From JAJPHW01 sp963799065 (lineage in GTDB: Bacteria > Acidobacteriota > Terriglobia > Terriglobales > Acidobacteriaceae): DNA of 64,000 bases. The stretch lies in contig CAWCVJ010000001.1 of NCBI GenBank assembly GCA_963799065.1, forward strand, positions 1,736,001 through 1,800,000, given 5' to 3'. A program made the position numbers and the translations under genes. Under the pieces are notes generated by a model. It did no database searches, was not told where the DNA came from, and saw nothing but the letters and a program-made list of their open reading frames with translations. Of the stretch, positions 35,753 through 43,859 are shown in pieces (position 1 is the stretch's first letter; every line of letters begins with the position of its first letter).

Positions 35753-37507
35753 TCACTCTTGATTTACGGCAATACTTCCGACCACGGGAAAAGTAATTTT
35801 GGACAGGTTGAATTTTTCTTTCGTAAGGATGAAACGTTCCATGATGAGAGCGTCGAGCCCGGAGCCGAAGTAGCTTCGCATGGCGTCGCGCGGGGTGACG
35901 ACTAACGGCTCTCCGAATAAGTTGAACGATGTGTTGAGCAACATCGGCGCGGGCGAGTCTTCGCCGAAGCGCTTCAGCAGAAGCCAGAACACCGGATTGG
36001 CCTCGCGGGCAACGACGTGCAAGCGGACGCGGCGTCCAGGCAGAAGGAAGCTTTCCGGGAGACAGTCGATGTCCGGCTTGAGCGTGGCGAGTGAGTTCAA
36101 AACGTAGCATTGGCGCGAGGCATCGAAGTAGCGCGCGCAATCTTCTTCCGGAATCGAAATCGCGAAAGGACGGAACCATTCGCGGTGCTTGATGAAGTCG
36201 TTCAGATTTTCTTTGACGTAGGGCGCCCACGGCGAAGCCAGCACACTGCGATTGCCGAGCGCCCGCGGGCCGAATTCGGTTGCACCCTGAAACCAGCCCA
36301 GCGCCTTACCTGCCTGCAAGAGATGAACGGCGGCTTCGATGGTGCGTTCTTCGGTGTTAGGGAGTTGGTAGCGGCTCTTGGAATTATCCAGCGAATCTTT
36401 CACCACGGCGCGTGTGGCTCTGGGGCCGAGATAGACTTTGGCCTTAATCTTTGAGGAATTCGCTGAAACCTCTTTCCATGCGAGGCAGGCTGCGCCCATT
36501 GCGGTGCCAGCATTGCCCGGGGCAGGAGGAACAAAGACGGTTTCCGCGCCGAGCTTATTTTCCAAATCCGAAACCAACAGGACATTCTGGAGTAGTCCGC
36601 CGCCGAAGCATACGTTTTGAATATTTTCCCGGTTGCGGAGATGTTCGACTACACCGGCGATAATTTCGCAACATGCAGCCTGCATGCTTGCGGCAAGATC
36701 TTTGCGTTGTTCTTCGGTGAAGGCCGAGGCTTTGAGAGGCAGTCCGGTGGCCTTGTAAAACCTGCCGGAGAACGCCAGCTGGCGAGCCAGACCGTTATTG
36801 AAGAAGCTGTAATCCAATCGCGGCCAGGGACTGCGCTTGCCACGCATCATGCGAACAAGAACATCTTTATATCGCGGCTCGCCTTCCAGGCTGAGCCATT
36901 GCGTTTTGTGTTCGTCCTTATGCGGACGAAATCCTGCCAGGTCGGTGATTTGCGAATAGACCCAGGCGAGTGAGTGGGGAAAAGGAATCTCGCGGACGAC
37001 GCGAATTTTTCCCGCTTCGCCGACAGCGACGAGTCCCGAGTTGCCGTCGCCATCTTCGTCCATGGTGACGATGATAGTGCGATCGAAAGGAGAAAGATAA
37101 AAGGCGGCAGCGGCGTGGCAAAGGTGATGATCGTAGGCCACAACGCGAGCTTTGCCGCGCTGGGCGTATCCTCGCAAAACACGGGAGTGATTCAAGTCGC
37201 GCGCCAGGTCACCGCTCTCATTGGCGGCATAGTACGCGCTGGATGCTGGGGCGCCTACCGCCAGTTTGGCGCGCAGATATGTTTTCCGGGCCCAGCGCAG
37301 GCCGGGGCGAGAGGCAATGGCGACGGTGTCGATACCCTCCCAGTTGGTGCTCGCCGTTTCGAAGCAGGAGAGGATGGCCTCATTCGGCAGACCGCGGGTG
37401 CGGCCGCGCGCGAGTTTGTCATTCTCGATGGCTGCGGTGAATACGCCATCTTCCATGAGACAGGCTGCAGTGTCGTGTTTGAGCGACGACAGTCCTAGAA
37501 TGCGCAT
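35753..37507 (-). CDS. NodU/CmcH/TobZ-type carbamoyltransferase
   Basis: A 584-residue O-carbamoyltransferase using carbamoyl phosphate and ATP. The N-terminal Kae1-like domain has MRILGLSSLKHDTAACLMED and the metal/catalytic motif YDHHLCHAAAAFY (His127, His128, His131), plus FGGGLLQNVLL; the C-terminal YrdC-like part holds EFGPRALGNRSVLASP and the late LNTSFNLFGEP. Relatives carbamoylate Nod factors, cephalosporins, tobramycin and O-antigen sugars. Next to rfbC, an epimerase and GT26, it most likely decorates a surface glycan; a natural-product role is less likely since the peptide cluster begins 9 kb away. Confidence 0.93.
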   Translation of the reverse strand: MRILGLSSLKHDTAACLMEDGVFTAAIENDKLARGRTRGLPNEAILSCFETASTNWEGIDTVAIASRPGLRWARKTYLRAKLAVGAPASSAYYAANESGDLARDLNHSRVLRGYAQRGKARVVAYDHHLCHAAAAFYLSPFDRTIIVTMDEDGDGNSGLVAVGEAGKIRVVREIPFPHSLAWVYSQITDLAGFRPHKDEHKTQWLSLEGEPRYKDVLVRMMRGKRSPWPRLDYSFFNNGLARQLAFSGRFYKATGLPLKASAFTEEQRKDLAASMQAACCEIIAGVVEHLRNRENIQNVCFGGGLLQNVLLVSDLENKLGAETVFVPPAPGNAGTAMGAACLAWKEVSANSSKIKAKVYLGPRATRAVVKDSLDNSKSRYQLPNTEERTIEAAVHLLQAGKALGWFQGATEFGPRALGNRSVLASPWAPYVKENLNDFIKHREWFRPFAISIPEEDCARYFDASRQCYVLNSLATLKPDIDCLPESFLLPGRRVRLHVVAREANPVFWLLLKRFGEDSPAPMLLNTSFNLFGEPLVVTPRDAMRSYFGSGLDALIMERFILTKEKFNLSKITFPVVGSIAVNQE

Positions 37508-37645
37508 GATTTTCGACGGTGTCAGTTGCGCGAACGAAGTTCCCCGGGGCGGGACCGCAAGTGCGCCGAATCGCCGTATTTCGGCCTAAAACGGCGAATC
37601 TGGTAAAGATTACCGTGCACCAAGGCAGCTCACAAGTGGTCGAAA

Positions 37646-37671
37646 GCGATAGAGACGAAAGTCTCTATCGC
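37646..37671. terminator. Perfect GAAA-loop hairpin
   Basis: GCGATAGAGAC (37646-37656), GAAA, GTCTCTATCGC (37661-37671): 11 base pairs closed by a stable GNRA tetraloop when read on the + strand (TTTC on the minus strand). It lies 15 bases past the stop of the minus-strand beta-helix gene. No T-run follows, so termination is uncertain. Confidence 0.5.
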
Positions 37672-37685
37672 TCCGCGAAATAAGT

Positions 37686-40397
37686 TTAGAACGAGGAGGT
37701 GCTGTAATAAAACGTTGGGAACGTGCCGGGCACGGTTGGCGGGAAAAACACTGGATTCGTCCGTCCCGCGGTGTTGATCGTTTTATTGGTTTCAGTGTAG
37801 TCGAACCCTGCCACCGGATTCTTATTCAGAAGAAAGTCGGTCGGCAGCCCGGCGTTTCTGAATCCTGGGTTCGTAGAGACGGTTCCTCCGGCGTCCTCTT
37901 GCACTTCTATATTTTGCCCATTCACGGGCTGCTTACTATTCTGCCACTCGGCAAAGCCAAAGAATGTCCAATCCTGTAGGGGGTGCTGCGGCGCTGCGCA
38001 ACCGTTGGCCTGATTGGGCGGCGGCGGATTCGTGAGAACGTGAAAAGCTTGGGGGTCGGAAGCAAAACTACCATCGGTGCGCCAGTAGAGATTGCCTTCG
38101 AAGAATTGGAATTGTTTGAAGGCCATGCCGCATGAGTCCGCACATCCTTCCATGGGATAAAACCCAGCTTTGGGATTAAGGTCGAAATAGAACAGGTTGT
38201 GAGTGACGTTCGTTTTCAGAGTATTGCTACAGTTCGTCGGCCAAGGCGCACCTTCTTCGAAGGCCGCGCGGCGGGCGTACGCTACGATGTTGTTGGTGAA
38301 GGTGTTTGACGGTTGGCTGGAAATCGGGCCGGCCGACATGAACAGCCCTGCAACCGACACGTCGTAGACCACGTTGTTGGCGATGGCGACCCCGGCACTC
38401 TCGATATCCAGGTATATTCCGTGACCGCCGTATCCGCTTCCCATGACCCCTGTGTCGATGAGCGACGAATCGTTCACGTTATGCACCAGATTGTTGACAA
38501 TCCGATTGCCGTTGCCATAGCCGTTGGGACCGCCGGTGTTGTAATAAAGGCCTCCGCCGTCGGAGGTGATGCCCTGCATCAGATTCCAGAGATGATTGAA
38601 TTGGGTCGTGATGTTGATTCCGTTTGCCGCGTAATTGAATGAGTAACAACCGCTGCTGCAGACTGCGATCCCGGCGTGATAGCCATCGTTCACGTCGTTG
38701 TGCTCAATGTTGGCGTCATGGCCGTTGCCCATTGCGATCCCTTCGCCATCGGGAAAGACACGCGAGTAGCCTTGCACAATATTGTTCTGAACAAGGATGG
38801 AGGACGGGACGTATTGCGGCTGATCGCTCCCCATGGGGTGGTGGCCGATCCGAATTCCCGCCGCGCCGAGGTCGTAGAAAGAGGAATTTTCAATCACATT
38901 GTTTTGCGAAGTCGGTCCCTTGTTTCCGCTTAGCGAACCCAGCAAAATCGCCGAGCCGCTGGTGTGACGCACCACGACGCCGTTGAAGGTAACGTTGGAG
39001 CAGCTCTCGCAGTCAACGGCTTGCGGGACCGGAAGCGATTCCTCCGAACCATTGTTGAACCCCGTCGCCGACGGATAGTAGTTGTCCGCTTCGAATTTGA
39101 TTCCGGAAAATGTCACATACGCTAAGTTCTGCGCGAACAAGAGGCTCGCACCGATGTAATCGGTCGCTGGCGCCCCCGGAATGGAGCCTCCCAGTTGAGC
39201 CAGAACCACCGAGTCCGCGTTGGGATTTTCCCCGGGATTGGCCAGATAATTCAAAACAAAATGGGTATGTGAACGATCGAGGAACCACAACCCCGTTTGC
39301 CCGGAACGAGCCGCGTTGGTGAAAGCATCTTTGGTGTTGTCGATCACATAGCGATGGCCCGCGAGGGGGCCAAAGAAGTTGAATTCGGAAGGGACGCCCT
39401 GGGTTCCTCCGGTCAGGTAGATCACTTTCCCGCTGGTGTCGATGCAGTTGATGCGCATGAGGTCGGCGGTCCAGGCATCGAACACGGTGAGTTCGACATC
39501 GCCGACGGGGTAAGCATTCGTACTGTTGGTGCAAGGCTTCGCCGGATTTCCGGTATAGGCTCCATTCAAGTTGATGAACTGAGTGACGGGATCGCTGGGA
39601 TTGTAGGTGAAACGATCCAGGCACTTGGAAGACGATCCGTTACTCACACTCGGGCAATTCGAATTTGCGCCGGTGGGTGGGATGGTCGCCGCCACCCGCA
39701 AAAACGTGCCGAGGTTGCAGAATGAAGCCGCGACCGATAGCCCTGTCTGGGTTGCGATGCAAGATGGACCATTCATGTAATAGCCCACACCGCTTGCCGA
39801 TTCCAATCGTGATCGCAGGCGGCGTTGGCCGTTATAGTACATCGATTCGAATGGTTGTACGCTGCCCGGCAATTGCACGGTCCATAAGTTGCCCGACGTA
39901 TTGGTCCATGTAAGCCCCAGCGAAGAGACTGTGAGGCCACCGCTAAGGATGGGCGATTCGGATGGATAATTTTCCCATACGATTGGAGTCGAGACGGAGC
40001 CCGCATCAGCCGCCGTGAAGTTGAGTGTTCCAGGGTTGGTGGGACTCTGGACGAGGTAGTAGGTTCCAGATCGTATCTCTACCGTGATAGAACTTGGATG
40101 GTTCTGTAACGAGGTCCGAACCGCTTGCTGCGCGCGGGCCACGGAAGCGAAAGGACCATCGGTGTGATTGCCATTCGGCGCGGGAAGGGTGCCGCTCCAT
40201 GAATCGGACCCATCGGTGGCGACAAAAAAGCTTGCTGGCGCACCGGGTTGGCCTTGGGCGTCGGCAGTGGCCCCCGTCGAAGCATGGAGGGGAACGGACG
40301 AAATCCACAAAACGCTTGACGTCAAAACAAGCGCGAACATCGCCGACGCCCACAGCCGAGCACGGGCCGATGGCAGGCTAGGTTTCTGGGGGAGCAT
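37686..40397 (-). CDS. Secreted right-handed beta-helix protein
   Basis: A 903-residue exported protein. The signal peptide (about residues 10-40, ending near PLHAS) is followed by FFVATDGSDSWSGTLPAPNG, the start seen in many parallel beta-helix carbohydrate-active proteins, and then many repeated strand motifs rich in Asn/Gly such as NNIVQGYSRV, NNLVHNVNDSS and NNVVYDVSVAG. These fit the pectate-lyase-like fold, which acts on or binds polysaccharide; catalytic residues cannot be assigned. The ATG at 40397 has GAGAGG eight bases upstream and is preferred to the TTG at 40412. It is divergent from the Nudix gene. Confidence 0.82.
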   Translation of the reverse strand: MLPQKPSLPSARARLWASAMFALVLTSSVLWISSVPLHASTGATADAQGQPGAPASFFVATDGSDSWSGTLPAPNGNHTDGPFASVARAQQAVRTSLQNHPSSITVEIRSGTYYLVQSPTNPGTLNFTAADAGSVSTPIVWENYPSESPILSGGLTVSSLGLTWTNTSGNLWTVQLPGSVQPFESMYYNGQRRLRSRLESASGVGYYMNGPSCIATQTGLSVAASFCNLGTFLRVAATIPPTGANSNCPSVSNGSSSKCLDRFTYNPSDPVTQFINLNGAYTGNPAKPCTNSTNAYPVGDVELTVFDAWTADLMRINCIDTSGKVIYLTGGTQGVPSEFNFFGPLAGHRYVIDNTKDAFTNAARSGQTGLWFLDRSHTHFVLNYLANPGENPNADSVVLAQLGGSIPGAPATDYIGASLLFAQNLAYVTFSGIKFEADNYYPSATGFNNGSEESLPVPQAVDCESCSNVTFNGVVVRHTSGSAILLGSLSGNKGPTSQNNVIENSSFYDLGAAGIRIGHHPMGSDQPQYVPSSILVQNNIVQGYSRVFPDGEGIAMGNGHDANIEHNDVNDGYHAGIAVCSSGCYSFNYAANGINITTQFNHLWNLMQGITSDGGGLYYNTGGPNGYGNGNRIVNNLVHNVNDSSLIDTGVMGSGYGGHGIYLDIESAGVAIANNVVYDVSVAGLFMSAGPISSQPSNTFTNNIVAYARRAAFEEGAPWPTNCSNTLKTNVTHNLFYFDLNPKAGFYPMEGCADSCGMAFKQFQFFEGNLYWRTDGSFASDPQAFHVLTNPPPPNQANGCAAPQHPLQDWTFFGFAEWQNSKQPVNGQNIEVQEDAGGTVSTNPGFRNAGLPTDFLLNKNPVAGFDYTETNKTINTAGRTNPVFFPPTVPGTFPTFYYSTSSF

Positions 40398-40412
40398 GGA
40401 AACCTCTCGCAA

Positions 40413-40659
40413 TAGGATTTAGGACGACTGATACCGTCTTCCCAGTCCGAACTTTACTTAGGCGAAGGCGTCCTCCATAGATGCCGGGAGTTCATTACGA
40501 AAGGCGGAAGTTCCTGAAACGATACTGTTCCGCAAACCACGCGCGATGCGCAAACGGTCTAAGGCTTTCGGGTCATCCTTCTCGAGATAACATGTCGTTT
40601 CCTTTCGTCTGATTCCCAAAGGGCGGCGCTGGACGCCAACTTCGGTAAAATGACGCAGC
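40413..40659. other. Divergent intergenic region, no certain gene
   Basis: Contains the promoters of the beta-helix (-) and Nudix (+) genes. On the minus strand a short open frame ends at 40458 and encodes DPKALDRLRIARGLRNSIVS followed by GTSAFRNELPASMEDAFA. It lacks a credible start codon and ribosome site in frame, so I do not call it a gene; it may be leader RNA or a remnant. Confidence 0.4.
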
Positions 40660-41085
40660 ATGCAAAAGAAGCTGTTCTGGCTGGTCTGTCGAGCCGCGCT
40701 GTTTGTCTATGCGCGACTGCCTATTTTCGGAGCGCTGCGGGCTTCCATGGCGGTCATCAAACAGCATGGGAAATACCTGGTTATCGAGCGCAACGACGGC
40801 CGAGGCCTGAGTTTTCCGGGTGGGCTGGCGCTTTGGGGAGAGGATGCCGAGAAGGCGTTGCGCCGTGAAGTATCGGAGGAGACCGGGCTGACTGCGACCC
40901 GCCTCCGATTCACGATGAGATACGAATCACGCGACGACATTCCAGTCGTCGTCAGTGCGTTTGAAGTGGAGGCGGAAGGGGTTTTGCGAGGATCTTGGGA
41001 GGGATCGCCGTGCTGGAAGTCGGTCGAGGAGCTTCGAAAGCGAGTGATTTCCAGCCAGCAAAAGATCGTTCAGTTGCTGGACTAA
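40660..41085 (+). CDS. Nudix hydrolase
   Basis: A 141-residue Nudix-fold pyrophosphatase. The Nudix box runs from Gly55 to Leu77 (G-x5-E-x7-REVSEETGL) with all metal-binding Glu residues present. A hydrophobic N-terminal stretch (LFWLVCRAALFVYARL, residues 5-20) is unusual for this family and could attach the protein to the membrane. Substrate, a nucleoside diphosphate derivative, is not deducible. The gene stands alone. Confidence 0.9.
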   Translation: MQKKLFWLVCRAALFVYARLPIFGALRASMAVIKQHGKYLVIERNDGRGLSFPGGLALWGEDAEKALRREVSEETGLTATRLRFTMRYESRDDIPVVVSAFEVEAEGVLRGSWEGSPCWKSVEELRKRVISSQQKIVQLLD

Positions 41086-41120
41086 GAGAGGCTACAAACA
41101 AAGTCTGGAGGGGTTCTGGG

Positions 41121-41486
41121 TCAGTCGGAGTCTCCCTCTTTGCAAAGCACATCATCTTCGCATCGGGCGTAGTCGCCTTCTTTGCAGTGGTACCAGACCA
41201 GCTTATCGTCGGCGTCGGAACAGGAGCATTCCGGGGGCCCTCCGCATTGACTGAATTCGCCCGACTGGCAATTGGTCCAGCGCTTGGCATCCGCTGGCAC
41301 CGGGTAGGTCCGCGCACACGATTGTTTCCTTGACGCCGATACAGCACGAAGACGCCAACCGATTGCCGAGGGGTCGGACTGATCTAGATGAGCTGTCGAA
41401 TCTTGTGGTGCAGCCACTTGCGCGGAAGCCCTGACCGCAATCAGTACTCCCACTGCGATAGCGAACTTGACTCTGCTGTGTTTCAA
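41121..41486 (-). CDS. Secreted eight-cysteine protein, unknown function
   Basis: A 121-residue protein with a clear signal peptide (about 1-22, cleaved after ASA) and a mature part holding eight cysteines (57, 73, 81, 87, 89, 101, 109, 115), likely four disulfides, in an acidic C-terminal half. The repeated pattern W-x-x-C...EG(E/D)-x-x-x-C occurs twice: RWTNCQSGEFSQC and WYHCKEGDYARC, suggesting internal duplication. I do not recognise a family. It sits 10 bases downstream of the phosphoesterase gene, probably co-transcribed. Confidence 0.75.
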   Translation of the reverse strand: MKHSRVKFAIAVGVLIAVRASAQVAAPQDSTAHLDQSDPSAIGWRLRAVSASRKQSCARTYPVPADAKRWTNCQSGEFSQCGGPPECSCSDADDKLVWYHCKEGDYARCEDDVLCKEGDSD

Positions 41487-41496
41487 ACCATCACCA

Positions 41497-43740
41497 TCAG
41501 TGTGAAAGTTGCGCGACGGGCGTGGCGTCGATCCCAGTCCCGGTCAAAGTGAATTGCTGGGGGCTGGCAGTATCGTTGTCATTAAGATTCATGATTCCGT
41601 TGTCGGTTCCGGTGGTTTGGGGAGTGAACGTCACGCTGAGAACGCAGCTGGACCCGGGGGCAATGCTGCTGCCGCAGGTGTTGTTCGCGATGGCATAGTC
41701 TCCTACCGTGGTTACGCCACCCACCGCAATGGCCTCGTTCCAAGTATTCTTCACTGTCACTGACTGCGGGGAGCTGGTCGTCCCGACGGCCTGATTGCCA
41801 AAGTTGAGCACATTCGAAGAAGGTGAAATCGCGAGAGCCGTTCCGATTCCGGTTAGCCGCGTATCGTGGGGGCTGCCAAGGGCGCTGTCCTTGATGACGA
41901 AGTTCACGAATTCATAGCCATTGAACTCAAAGCTCTGGGGCGTGGGCGTGTAGGTAATATTCCATTGACAATTTCCGCCCGGCGGGATCGTACTGTTGCA
42001 GTTGCTGGTTTCGGAAAAATCCTGGGCCGCTAGACCCACAAAACCGACGCTGGAGACGGTAACAGGAGTGCTTGACACGTTGGTCATGACCACCGGGACG
42101 GTGCGTTTGCTCCCGAAAGTGACAGTGTTAAATTGGATCCCCGGGTAGACATGATTGAGATTCACTTGGCTACCGACTCCGCTTAATTCAATTACTTGCG
42201 GACTGCCCGCGAAGCTATCAGTAACGGTAACGGTTCCTGATCTCTTGCCCAAGGCGGTGGGTGTGAAGACTACGTTTACCGAGCAGTTGTAGCCGGGCCT
42301 CAGTGATTTCGGGCAATTATTGGTTTGAGAATAATCGCCGCTGGCCACAATGCTGGAGATGGCGATCGCAACCGTGCCTTGGTTGGCCAGAGGGATTTTC
42401 TGCACCGGACTTGACGTACCGACGCCTTGGCTTCCAAACTGGGCGAAGTTGGTGCTCGCAAACGGACAGCTTCGCTGCGTCAGGATCTGCGGCGGGATTG
42501 GGTTTTGATTAAAGTTGAACATGCCCCAGACGGTTTTAGCCGCGGTATCCCGTTGAGTAAGTGGGGAAAGGCCGAAACGGCTCTCGATCGTCTTCAAGAT
42601 GGAAGAGAATTCGAATTGGGTGTGAATCACTTTCCCGGCCGCCGAATAAGGTGATATCACGATCATAGGCACGCGAGGTCCGAACCCGAAGCCATCCACT
42701 TGGGGCGGAGGATAGTGATCGTAAAAGCCGCCGAAGTCATCCCACACCAGGATAATTGCGGTCGAATCCCAGTCCGGTCCCTGCATGACGGAGTTAATCT
42801 GCTGGATCGACCAATTTTCCCCGACGCAAGTGCTGTTGGGAGGATGCTCGTCAGCCTTGCCGGTGACCACCCAGCTTACCGCGGGAAGATTCCCGGCCAA
42901 CGCGTCTTCCGCAAACTGGGCGTCGGGAACAACATCCTCGGCCCAAAGATCGGAGTTGCGAATGTGATTGACGGCGTCGAGCACTGAGAAAACATAACCC
43001 GCCTCGCCCTTGCCAGGAGCGTAGTATTTCCAGCTAATGCCTGCGGATTGAAGTTCGTCGGCGAGGGTTTGAAAGTCGAAACAAGGAAATGCTGCATCCA
43101 GGTTTCCGTCCGCATCGAGGGTGCGTACGGTAGTACTGGGAGTGGCGTCGCATCCGCTCGAAGGTGCATTGTTCTCTGGCGCCAACAAATCGATGGGCAG
43201 ATCCAGTACCCCATTGGAGGTGGCTCCGACGGTGTACAAATGATTGGGCAGACTAGGGCCGTGGTAGGAAGTGAACATTTGATCGGACAGAGTAAAGTGC
43301 TGAGCGTAGTACCAATAATTCGGGATGTCGGTACTGCTGAACTGACGATAGGAGAGCAGATCGCCATTCGTGTTGCCTTCATCGAGCAAGTCGAAGCCGT
43401 CCATCTTGCCGTTATCGATTCCCGTTAGTGTGTTCCTGGTGGTGTGGCCCAGACCGTGAGAACTCACGTCGGGCATGGGCTGCAAGGTGACCACAGTTCC
43501 GTCAGCCAGTTTGCCTTTCGTGGTTCCAAGGGCTCCGGGGAACTGGCCAAAATAATTGTCGAAGCTGTGATTCTCTTTAATGATGAATACGAAGTGTTGA
43601 ATCGCAGCGGCGCCTGGAGGCGGGGCTTCCGAAGTGACGAACTTCGACTCATCCTGCGCCCGCCCCGAGGCGGCCGACAAAGACACAAACGCGACGACGA
43701 GGCACGGCAAAAGATAGCGAAGTGTGTTTTTGCGGTTCAT
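41497..43740 (-). CDS. Secreted phosphoesterase with HYDIN-type repeats
   Basis: A 747-residue exported protein. After a signal peptide (1-28) comes a phospholipase C/acid phosphatase-type domain (about 45-410): IQHFVFIIKENHSFDNYFGQ with metal-binding Glu56-Asn57, MDGFDLLDEG, HSFD-like core elements, and VWDDFGGFYDHYPPPQVDGF with further metal Asp residues. Residues about 430-747 hold three beta-sandwich choice-of-anchor/HYDIN repeats, recognised by repeated VTVTDS..GSPQVIELSGVG and CPSLxPGxxCxxxVxFTP patterns. Likely role is extracellular phosphate release from phospholipids or phosphoesters. Confidence 0.88.
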   Translation of the reverse strand: MNRKNTLRYLLPCLVVAFVSLSAASGRAQDESKFVTSEAPPPGAAAIQHFVFIIKENHSFDNYFGQFPGALGTTKGKLADGTVVTLQPMPDVSSHGLGHTTRNTLTGIDNGKMDGFDLLDEGNTNGDLLSYRQFSSTDIPNYWYYAQHFTLSDQMFTSYHGPSLPNHLYTVGATSNGVLDLPIDLLAPENNAPSSGCDATPSTTVRTLDADGNLDAAFPCFDFQTLADELQSAGISWKYYAPGKGEAGYVFSVLDAVNHIRNSDLWAEDVVPDAQFAEDALAGNLPAVSWVVTGKADEHPPNSTCVGENWSIQQINSVMQGPDWDSTAIILVWDDFGGFYDHYPPPQVDGFGFGPRVPMIVISPYSAAGKVIHTQFEFSSILKTIESRFGLSPLTQRDTAAKTVWGMFNFNQNPIPPQILTQRSCPFASTNFAQFGSQGVGTSSPVQKIPLANQGTVAIAISSIVASGDYSQTNNCPKSLRPGYNCSVNVVFTPTALGKRSGTVTVTDSFAGSPQVIELSGVGSQVNLNHVYPGIQFNTVTFGSKRTVPVVMTNVSSTPVTVSSVGFVGLAAQDFSETSNCNSTIPPGGNCQWNITYTPTPQSFEFNGYEFVNFVIKDSALGSPHDTRLTGIGTALAISPSSNVLNFGNQAVGTTSSPQSVTVKNTWNEAIAVGGVTTVGDYAIANNTCGSSIAPGSSCVLSVTFTPQTTGTDNGIMNLNDNDTASPQQFTLTGTGIDATPVAQLSH

Positions 43741-43859
43741 GGAATCAAGCCCCTGGCGGGAAATTAGCTGCTACGAAATTCTTGGCGCGGCGGCAACCCA
43801 TGGAAGTATTCCGGGATGTCGCATTCGTCTTAACGACATCCCGCAACACACCAAATGAG

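Noticed and set aside
40458..40661. 67-residue minus-strand frame upstream of the beta-helix gene
   Set aside because: The in-frame start has no ribosome site, and the only ATG with a good site nearby leads to a five-codon frame.
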